From Bacteroidales bacterium UBA5621 (GTDB lineage Bacteria; Bacteroidota; Bacteroidia; Bacteroidales; VadinHA17): 6,951 bases of DNA. The stretch is taken from contig DIKJ01000252.1 in assembly GCA_002424525.1 (NCBI GenBank), forward strand, positions 1 to 6,951, read 5' to 3'. Both the position numbers and the translations under genes were made by a program. Shown here piece after piece: positions 1 to 5,586 of this stretch. The number at the start of each line of letters is the position of its first letter. Positions within the stretch are counted from its first letter, which is position 1. Below the pieces are notes generated by a model, which did no database searches, was not told the origin of the DNA, and saw only the letters and a program-made list of their open reading frames with translations.

Positions 1-980
1 TGAACGGCTTCCATGATCTCCTGCATGGTATATGTCCGTGAGACGTCGAATCCCATGGCTTTTCCAATCTCTTCGGGTATGGTAATATTGTCAAAATCCA
101 CCGATCCTTTTCTGCCTCCTTTTGGAGGGACCAGCAGGAAATTTGTCCGGCCGAAAGAGATTGTCATGGCAATTTCAGGATGGGCAAAGGCGAACTTCAC
201 CAGTTCTCCGGCCTCCCTTGCTGATCCCGGGAAGAGTCCGCTCTTAGGATCAAAATATTTAAAAAGATGCGGGAAATTCGCATTTACGTCTGTCCCGCCT
301 GTTCCGTCTTCATTATATTGTCCGTCGCCGTCATCATCAATCCCTTCCGTGTAGATCTTATAGATGCCTTTCTCCCCTTTGGATGCGTCGGCCCTGCGCA
401 TCAGCCGTGGCTCGGATGCCACAGGGACCCATATCCCGTCGGGTGATTTCACTCTCATCATGGTTATTATGCCGTTCCCGTCGAGATCGTTGAATCCATC
501 CTCATCGACCTGGTCATCCATATCGTCATTATGGGGTGTAAGATTGCCCGGGTCCATATAAAGGGGAGTGGAAAAATACCGGGAATATGCGTCGGGATTG
601 CCCATCGGAACCACATACCATGTCAGTTGAGAACAGAGGCTGGCATCTGAGGCTATCCTTCCGGCAAGCGATAAAGCGGCTTCGGTTGTTACCGGGCTGA
701 TGCCTGAAAGATTACCGACAACCAGAACAGCAGGGTTAGGGACATCACTCTTTTTCCCAATTTCCAGAAGTAAAATATCCGTACCGCCGTGACTTACAGT
801 AAGTTTATGAACTCTTGCCAGTCCGCCTGATTTCTGGCGTATCTGGTCGATCCTCCTGTTTACCCCGGCCGGATCGCTGTACCCGCCCTGGGCAGCAACA
901 GTACCGGGCAACAGCATCGCTAAAGCGAGGGAAGCAAAAAGGCATGCCAACCCCCGCCTGACTGTTCTTTTAATTTTCAT
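1..980 (-). CDS. Secreted M14 carboxypeptidase-like protein, probable pseudoenzyme (C-terminus beyond window)
   Basis: The frame is open from the ATG at 978-980 to the window edge, giving 326 complete codons. Residues 1-30 form a Sec signal peptide: basic start, Leu/Ala-rich core, likely cleavage after VAA before Gln31, so the protein is exported. The rest follows the M14 zinc carboxypeptidase fold: VLVVGN (85-90) at the strand before the first zinc motif, a GNPDAY segment (128-132) like the family NPDG motif, and an Asp-rich insert (about 151-226) with calcium-loop-like DLDGNG and DDDGDG, as in many Bacteroidetes and planctomycete M14 proteins. DVNANFP (231-237) matches the family D-NRNFP. 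The catalytic residues visible here are replaced: the HxxE zinc pair is Ser92 and Ser95, the NR pair is Asn233-Ala234, and the third zinc ligand His is Phe276. The catalytic Glu region would lie outside the window. Family membership is fairly sure; loss of peptidase activity is inferred. No Shine-Dalgarno precedes the ATG. Confidence 0.82.
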   Translation of the reverse strand, partial: MKIKRTVRRGLACLFASLALAMLLPGTVAAQGGYSDPAGVNRRIDQIRQKSGGLARVHKLTVSHGGTDILLLEIGKKSDVPNPAVLVVGNLSGISPVTTEAALSLAGRIASDASLCSQLTWYVVPMGNPDAYSRYFSTPLYMDPGNLTPHNDDMDDQVDEDGFNDLDGNGIITMMRVKSPDGIWVPVASEPRLMRRADASKGEKGIYKIYTEGIDDDGDGQYNEDGTGGTDVNANFPHLFKYFDPKSGLFPGSAREAGELVKFAFAHPEIAMTISFGRTNFLLVPPKGGRKGSVDFDNITIPEEIGKAMGFDVSRTYTMQEIMEAV

Positions 981-1063
981 GATTGTAATAGATGAATTAA
1001 TGGCAGATCTAAGGTAAAGCTAATTAAATTTCAATTAATTATACGCAGGATCATTTCATCTGT

Positions 1064-1095
1064 ATATTCAGGTGAGTTTCAAATAACCTGAATAT
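1064..1095. repeat. Perfect 10-bp inverted repeat upstream of the M14-like gene
   Basis: The arms ATATTCAGGT (1064-1073) and ACCTGAATAT (1086-1095) are exact reverse complements around a 12-nt spacer. The element lies between the ankyrin stop and the M14-like start, 84 to 115 bp upstream of the latter's ATG. No T-run follows on the minus strand, so it does not look like a classical intrinsic terminator. A dimeric-regulator operator or an mRNA stem-loop are the main options; neither is proven. Confidence 0.5.
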
Positions 1096-1176
1096 CCGCC
1101 TGTACTCGTCCGTCCAGCTTGAGGGTTCTGTAGTTAAATTCTCCGAAAAATTACTGACTGAGCTGTCAACAGTTTT

Positions 1177-2511
1177 CTATCTGGCAAGTAACCTTCGTAT
1201 GTCAGGATTTCCTGCATGATCCAGTGCTGTTTTGTTCTCATTGTCTCTCAGTCCGGGGTTTGCGCCATTTTCAAGCAATGTCTTCACCACCTCAGTATGT
1301 CCGTTCATCGAAGCCACCATAAGGTCAGTGAATCTGGCCTTGTTCTGTATGTTGAAACGGGCATCCTTTTTAAGCATAAGCTTAACTATGGCTATCCGGC
1401 CGCTCCCGGATGCACGTATGAAGGCGGTGGTTTTCTCTGCCTTAGCCAGCATGGCAGGATCAGCATTACTTTCCGAGGATAGTTTTACGGCCTGCAACTG
1501 ACCGGTCAGCGAAGTGGCAACCATTGCTGTCAGCTGTTCCGAATATCCCGATTCCTGATCCGACCTCCTGTAAAGCTTATTTGTTATCATCTCTGCGATC
1601 TGATCATCTGCAGTAATTATCAGGGCATTGGCGCCATCATCCTCGCGGGAATCAGGCCTGGCCCCTTTTGCCAGCAGCATACTCACGATATCGGTATACC
1701 CGTTCATGGAAGCCAGGAAAAGGGCATTCGTTCCGTCGGTACAATTTAATTTTATATCCGCTCTTCTGTCGAGCAATAATTTCGCAAAATCGGTGTGTCC
1801 GAAAAGTGAGGCGGTCATGAGAGCCGTTGTCCCTTCCCTGCTCTGCAGATCGGGATTTGCGCCATAATCCAGCAATAACCTTGCAATATCGGTGAATCCG
1901 CCCAGGGAGGCCAGCATAAGTGCGGTGGATCTCCCTGATAATTCATGAAGATCCGCCTTCGCCCCCTTGTCAAGCAGCATCCTGACGACCGGAGTAAATC
2001 CATATTGTGATGCAAGCATAAGGGATGTATATCCGTCAATTGACTGCATATTGACGTTTGATCCCTTATCCAGCAACAGCTTTGCCAAATCCGTGTGTCC
2101 GTTCTGGGAGGCCATCATCAGTGCGGTAATTCCGTCAATAGCCTGCAGATCGGGGTTCGCCCCACGGTCCATCAACAGTTTAAGGATCCGGTAATGACCG
2201 TTATAAGCGGCATACATGGCGGCAGTTACACCGTCAATTGCCTGAAGATCAGGATCTGCCCCTTTTCTGAGCAATATCCTGCAAATATTTGTATACCCGT
2301 TAACTGAGGCATACATCAGCAGGCTCCGGTCGTAAATGTCGATATAATTAACATTATCAATATTCCGTGCCACTGTAAGCGAATTAACGGGGTCCTGCAC
2401 CCTTAGAAAGTAGTTAAGCTTTTCGGCTTCTGTCATTCTCTGTGCCCCGGCTTCGCTTACTGCGGCTGACAGAAATAAAACTACCATTGCTATTGACCAA
2501 ACTGTTTTCAT
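1177..2511 (-). CDS. Secreted ankyrin-repeat protein
   Basis: This 444-residue protein starts with a Sec signal peptide (residues 1-23, hydrophobic core about 5-17, likely cut after AGA before Gln24), so it should act in the periplasm or outside the cell. Residues 61-425 are about eleven ankyrin repeats of 33 residues, with a partial capping unit to 444. Repeats with clear TALMxAS, GHTDIxxLLL and GAxPDLQ elements occupy 61-292 and 359-425. The stretch 293-358 keeps the spacing but is highly degenerate. The repeat starting near 193 has one or two extra residues. Ankyrin arrays bind other proteins; the partner cannot be read from the sequence. It lies 157 bp downstream of the NSS transporter and 196 bp upstream of the M14-like gene, all on the same strand, but the gaps suggest separate or loosely coupled transcription. 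There is no well-spaced Shine-Dalgarno; AGAAGAG abuts the ATG. No enzymatic domain is visible. Confidence 0.93.
   Translation of the reverse strand: MKTVWSIAMVVLFLSAAVSEAGAQRMTEAEKLNYFLRVQDPVNSLTVARNIDNVNYIDIYDRSLLMYASVNGYTNICRILLRKGADPDLQAIDGVTAAMYAAYNGHYRILKLLMDRGANPDLQAIDGITALMMASQNGHTDLAKLLLDKGSNVNMQSIDGYTSLMLASQYGFTPVVRMLLDKGAKADLHELSGRSTALMLASLGGFTDIARLLLDYGANPDLQSREGTTALMTASLFGHTDFAKLLLDRRADIKLNCTDGTNALFLASMNGYTDIVSMLLAKGARPDSREDDGANALIITADDQIAEMITNKLYRRSDQESGYSEQLTAMVATSLTGQLQAVKLSSESNADPAMLAKAEKTTAFIRASGSGRIAIVKLMLKKDARFNIQNKARFTDLMVASMNGHTEVVKTLLENGANPGLRDNENKTALDHAGNPDIRRLLAR
1237..2331 (-). repeat. 99-bp tandem repeat units encoding the ankyrin array
   Basis: The coding DNA repeats with a 99-bp period. 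For example, CCGTCAAT on the plus strand recurs at 2033, 2132 and 2231, exactly 99 bp apart, each within an IDG codon context. Similarity is highest between neighbouring units around 2030-2260, which points to duplication of single ankyrin units followed by divergence. Period and phase agree with the 33-residue protein repeat. Confidence 0.8.
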
Positions 2512-2668
2512 CTCTTCTGTTTTTAATCCGGCAATAAATGATCTATTTACTGCATCAGTTAATGATCCTCAGTTAACAGTGAAATAATAGTAAAAAGTCC
2601 TGTTTCCAACAACATGGTAAAGATATGAAAAAGGAGGGATTTTTGTAGCCGTCGGAGTATTGCATTTA

Positions 2669-4159
2669 TCATATAAACAGTTTTGCGATCCGCCTGTTGA
2701 AGATGAGCAGGATCAGTAAAACTATGCTCCACTGGAATATGCACGACATAAAGGAGAACTGTCTGAACGGGTTGTACCATTCACCAGGCACGAATGACTG
2801 GGCCAGCCACCACACGAGCAAAATGCCTGCGGCGAGAGGGATGAACCAGGTAATGACATATACCCACCATCTTCCCAGTTTACTGTCGTTGGTAACAGAG
2901 TTGATCCCGTCCCTTACCTGATCTGCCCCCTGTTTGATGATCATTGCGGCTATAAGCGCACCGGAGATCATCAATGCAACGCCCCATACAAAATCCTGGT
3001 TACTGAGGAAGTTCAGGTTCCTTGCAGAAGGAATTCCGAAGATGAACACCAGAACCACGATGACGGCAATTGATCTGTTTCTTTTAAGACCGGTATCGAC
3101 CAGTACCCTTGACGGAAGTTCCAGCTGTGCGATAAGTGAAGAGAATCCCGCGAATGTAAGTCCGAGGAAGAAGAGAACGGATAAAATGCCTCCTCCGAAC
3201 ATCTTATTAAACAGCTGGGGCATCCATATAAATGTAAGTCCGGTTGACGCAGGACCGCTTGATTTCATTATTTCGAGGACCTGCGGATCGCTCATTCCCA
3301 TTTCATGCTTAAGTACCGCGAACACTGTACCAAACACCATTATTCCCGCCAAAAGTGAGACTGTATTGTTCCCGATACCTGTCAGGAAAGCATTTCCCAC
3401 GGTACCATGCTCCTTCTTCATGTATGCGGCAAAAGTCAGGAAGAGTCCCCATCCCGCACCGGTATCCCATGCATTCTGGGTGAGAGCGTCGAGCCATATC
3501 CTGGGCTCTCCGAGCTGTCGTAGATCAGGGGTGAAAAGATAAGCGAGTCCCTCTCCGGCTCCGGGCAGTGTGACAGCCCTGATAACACATATGATCACGA
3601 TTAAAAGCAGTGAGGGTATAAGTATCCTGTTAACTTTCTCGATGGAACTGATGCCTTTCCATATAACCAGGGCTCCGAAAAGTACAGCAGCTGCATGAGT
3701 CAGAATGGGCCACATGCCGGACTGGTAATTGTCCCAGATGAGCATGGCTGACTCAAAGTTATCGGGCAGTGGGTGCAATGCCATATAGACAAAATAATAA
3801 ATGCACCATCCGACCACAACCGAATAGAAGAATGTAATTGCCAGCGGCACGAATGCGACGAACGAGCCTATCCAGGCAAAACGCTTTCCCATGCCTTTTA
3901 TGAAAACTCCCACAACCCCCGACCGGAATTTCCTTCCGGATGCATATTCGGCGATGATAAGCGGGATGCTCCAGAGGAACAGAAAGCAAACCCAGGCTAT
4001 CAGGAAAGCGCCTGCGCCTGTCTCGCCCCCGCTCTGGGCCGCTATCCTGGGAAACCTCCAGATATTGCCGGTCCCCACGGCCACGCCGAGGGCACTTAAG
4101 AGCAGGCCCAGCCTCGAGGAGAATCTCTGGTCGGTGGATTTATCGATTATTTTGCTCAT
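2669..4159 (-). CDS. Neurotransmitter:sodium symporter (NSS/SNF) family transporter
   Basis: This 496-residue inner-membrane protein has about 12 predicted membrane helices and is full length for the family. TM1 carries GVAVGTGNIWRFPR (25-38), the NSS signature. By alignment with LeuT, Gly25, Ala27, Val28 and Asn32 are sodium-site positions and Arg35 is the conserved TM1 arginine. TM2 ends in PLIIAEYASG with the conserved Glu71. TM8 has FAGFSSLIA (336-344), whose Ala337, Ser340 and Ser341 match the second sodium site. In TM6, QNAWDTGAGWG (228-238) has Asp232 where LeuT has Thr254. In TM7, Asn264 and Ser268 align with LeuT Asn286 and Glu290. The family imports amino acids or related amines with sodium; the substrate here is unknown. 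The ATG lies just after a heptamer-repeat spacer, without a Shine-Dalgarno. The gene is 84 bp downstream of the YdeI-like gene and could be cotranscribed with it. Confidence 0.95.
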   Translation of the reverse strand: MSKIIDKSTDQRFSSRLGLLLSALGVAVGTGNIWRFPRIAAQSGGETGAGAFLIAWVCFLFLWSIPLIIAEYASGRKFRSGVVGVFIKGMGKRFAWIGSFVAFVPLAITFFYSVVVGWCIYYFVYMALHPLPDNFESAMLIWDNYQSGMWPILTHAAAVLFGALVIWKGISSIEKVNRILIPSLLLIVIICVIRAVTLPGAGEGLAYLFTPDLRQLGEPRIWLDALTQNAWDTGAGWGLFLTFAAYMKKEHGTVGNAFLTGIGNNTVSLLAGIMVFGTVFAVLKHEMGMSDPQVLEIMKSSGPASTGLTFIWMPQLFNKMFGGGILSVLFFLGLTFAGFSSLIAQLELPSRVLVDTGLKRNRSIAVIVVLVFIFGIPSARNLNFLSNQDFVWGVALMISGALIAAMIIKQGADQVRDGINSVTNDSKLGRWWVYVITWFIPLAAGILLVWWLAQSFVPGEWYNPFRQFSFMSCIFQWSIVLLILLIFNRRIAKLFI

Positions 4160-4160
4160 C

Positions 4161-4240
4161 TGGATGCTGGTTGCTGGTTAGTAGTGACTTACCGATTAGT
4201 GATTACTGGTTGCTGGTTGCTTGTGGCTGGTGGCTGGTTT
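4161..4240. repeat. Degenerate 7-bp tandem repeat spacer
   Basis: The spacer between the YdeI-like stop and the NSS start is built of imperfect heptamers. Read on the plus strand in phase they include TGCTGGT twice (4165-4178), then TAGTAGT, GACTTAC, CGATTAG, TGATTAC, then TGGTTGC twice, TTGTGGC, TGGTGGC and TGGTTTG. Two flavours are mixed: a CTGGTTG type and a GATTAGT type. On the coding strand the last CCAGCAA-like units run almost into the NSS ATG. Heptamer-like intergenic repeats of this kind are, from memory, seen in other Bacteroidetes genomes. Confidence 0.65.
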
Positions 4241-4243
4241 GAG

Positions 4244-4834
4244 TTATTTCAGTCCAAGCTTATTGTTATCCTTTAATAAAGTAATTGATTCCTTCAACCT
4301 TTTTTGAATGGTTTCCTCCCTCCTGGCGCTGGTTATCCAAAGGATGTAGTGTCGTTTGTGTGTTTTTGGGAGATTGTTGAAGTTTTTAAGTGCCGGCTCA
4401 TTCAGAGCAAATTCATTCAGGATAAAACCGGGAATATCAATTTCTTTTACTACCCTCTCCTCTGATTTATTTTCCTGACGGGAAACCTCACCTGTCCTGC
4501 TATTAACAGCAAACTTCCTGATCCCTGCTTCAGTCATCCGGCCTTCACTGATCATCTCATTTGCTATCTTTATGTTTATATCCGACCATTTTCCCAGATT
4601 TATCCTGGGGGTGAATTTTCTCACATACCCCGCATCGTCTATCCTTTTGATAATACTGTCTATCCAACCGAAACAGAGAGCCTCCTCCAGGGCTTCTTTA
4701 TATTTGATTGTTTCAATATTTGTGTGCTTTTTATAGAAAAGCATCCAGATACCAGGACTCTTATCATGATTTTTCCCGAGCCAGTTCCTGAAGGATTCAC
4801 GGTCAGCGAAGAATATCTGCTTAAGTTCTTTCAT
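4244..4834 (-). CDS. YdeI/OmpD-associated (OmdA) family protein
   Basis: This 196-residue cytoplasmic protein has no signal peptide or membrane segment. It shows the family pattern along its whole length: FRNWLGKNHDKSPGIWMLFYKK (15-36), YKEALEEALCFGWIDS (45-60), FTPR (74-77), KWSDINIKIANEMISEGRMT (82-101), and a C-terminal HYILWITSARREETIQKRL (162-180). The Pfam name is 'Bacteriocin-protection, YdeI or OmpD-associated'; the biochemical role of the family is not well established, so none is assigned. I place the start at the ATG (4832-4834) rather than at the in-frame TTG two codons upstream (4838-4840). The ATG is conventional, and residues from it match the usual family start. No Shine-Dalgarno is seen. 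A good Bacteroidetes-type promoter lies 37-65 bp upstream, so this gene probably begins its transcript, which may extend into the NSS gene. Confidence 0.9.
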   Translation of the reverse strand: MKELKQIFFADRESFRNWLGKNHDKSPGIWMLFYKKHTNIETIKYKEALEEALCFGWIDSIIKRIDDAGYVRKFTPRINLGKWSDINIKIANEMISEGRMTEAGIRKFAVNSRTGEVSRQENKSEERVVKEIDIPGFILNEFALNEPALKNFNNLPKTHKRHYILWITSARREETIQKRLKESITLLKDNNKLGLK

Positions 4835-4870
4835 TACCAATATTATTTTTCAGGCTTCCTGAATTTACTT

Positions 4871-4899
4871 CAAAAATACATCAAAAAAATGAAGTCAAA
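4871..4899 (-). promoter_or_regulatory. Bacteroidetes-type promoter for the YdeI-like gene
   Basis: On the minus strand TTTG (4896-4899) is followed after 17 nt by TATTTTTG (4871-4878), a full match to the Bacteroidetes -7 element TAnnTTTG. The spacer is slightly shorter than the usual 19-21 nt. Transcription would start near 4865, leaving a leader of about 30 nt before the ATG at 4834. Confidence 0.5.
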
Positions 4900-5062
4900 T
4901 TAATTTTTACCGGTGAAGGAATGATCAATTGTATGACATCACGGGAAAATTATCTGACTTTGGCTTTATAGAGGTATGGGGCGTAATACCGGAAGTGACA
5001 ACAGAAAAAACCACCCTGGTGATACTGGCTTATACTTTGAAATTTCGTAACTTTCAAAATGC

Positions 5063-5081
5063 AAAATCATCAGCTGATTTT
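5063..5081. repeat. Short inverted repeat upstream of the zinc-ribbon-like gene
   Basis: The arms AAAATCA (5063-5069) and TGATTTT (5075-5081) are exact reverse complements around a 5-nt loop, TCAGC. The element ends 22 bp before the Shine-Dalgarno of the plus-strand gene. It could be an operator or a weak leader stem; the A/T-rich arms make chance quite possible. Confidence 0.3.
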
Positions 5082-5100
5082 ATAAATTAAACAGGTTAAA

Positions 5101-5110
5101 AAAGGAGGTG
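5101..5110 (+). promoter_or_regulatory. Strong Shine-Dalgarno that decides the start of the 5114 gene
   Basis: AAAGGAGGTG is a near-perfect complement to the 16S rRNA 3' end. GGAGGT (5104-5109) is 4 nt from the ATG at 5114-5116. An in-frame GTG at 5108 lies inside this site and so is unlikely to be the start. It is the only such site among the gene starts visible in the window. Confidence 0.8.
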
Positions 5111-5113
5111 AAA

Positions 5114-5518
5114 ATGAATGATTTTATATGCCCGAAATGCAAAGGGCATCTGCGTGTGGGAGATAATATAATCTTCAAGGTTAAGAATGACAACAAAGAG
5201 AACGGCCTGATACTTTTAAGCCCCCAGATAGGCAATTATACAAGCGTGAAGCATCCATCCTTTAAGTACAGGCGAGGGGAACTTATGGACTTTTACTGTC
5301 CGCTTTGCAGCAAATCGCTTATATCGGACATTCACAAGAACCTTGCCCTGGTGCTGATGAAAGATGAAGAGGGAAAGAGTTTCGTTGTCTATTTCTCACA
5401 GATAGCCGGCGAGCACAGCACTTTCGAGGTCGACGGGGAATCACTTCGTGCTGCCGGCGAAGATGCAGTTCTCTACACATATTTCAAGATCGGGGATAAA
5501 TTCAAAAAATATCTTTAG
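5114..5518 (+). CDS. Small protein with two CxxC motifs (zinc-ribbon-like), unknown function
   Basis: This 134-residue soluble protein has no signal peptide or membrane segment. It carries CPKC (6-9) near the start and CPLC (62-65) in the middle, a typical pair of zinc knuckles that would bind one zinc ion. Between them lies a segment with LILLSPQIGNYTSVKHPSF (32-50) and after them a beta-rich half (about 78-125) with VVYFSQIAGEHSTFEV. I recall similar unnamed proteins in Bacteroidetes and other anaerobes, but know of no assigned function. It is the only plus-strand gene, divergent from the YdeI-like gene and convergent with the SSS symporter, so it is probably monocistronic. The start is fixed by the strong Shine-Dalgarno just upstream. 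Translation is expected to be efficient on that evidence. Zinc binding is inferred from the cysteine spacing only. Confidence 0.85.
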   Translation: MNDFICPKCKGHLRVGDNIIFKVKNDNKENGLILLSPQIGNYTSVKHPSFKYRRGELMDFYCPLCSKSLISDIHKNLALVLMKDEEGKSFVVYFSQIAGEHSTFEVDGESLRAAGEDAVLYTYFKIGDKFKKYL

Positions 5519-5586
5519 AACCGATGAGAATCCCCGTCTGGCTGTGATCGACAATAAAATCTGCGAATGACCAGATGTGATACAAT
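5519..5586. other. Convergent intergenic gap, no clear terminator
   Basis: Two genes converge here. The only inverted repeat seen is a 5-bp pair, ATCTG (5559-5563) and CAGAT (5572-5576), with an 8-nt loop. It lacks a G/C-rich stem or a T-run, so termination cannot be assigned from the sequence. Confidence 0.3.

Noticed and set aside
13..561. Two plus-strand open frames over the M14-like gene
   Set aside because: They are antisense to a continuous frame with a signal peptide and M14 motifs, and are Ser/Pro-rich in the manner of shadow frames.
2590..2668. Terminator after the NSS gene (A-run, GGAGGG, T-run around 2627-2645)
   Set aside because: The possible arms are only A/T runs with a 6-7 nt loop and no G/C stem, so a terminator is not supported.
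2934..3542. 202-codon plus-strand open frame inside the NSS gene
   Set aside because: It is antisense to a full-length NSS transporter with all family motifs, and its own translation shows no recognisable domain. It is a shadow frame.
4838..4840. TTG start for the YdeI-like protein
   Set aside because: An ATG two codons downstream is the more usual start and fits the family N-terminus. Neither has a Shine-Dalgarno.
5030..5040. TATACTTTG as a -7 promoter element for the CxxC gene
   Set aside because: The spacing inside the element is one base too long for TAnnTTTG, and there is no TTTG at the expected distance upstream.
5108..5110. GTG start for the CxxC protein
   Set aside because: The GTG is part of the Shine-Dalgarno itself. 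The ATG at 5114 has correct spacing.
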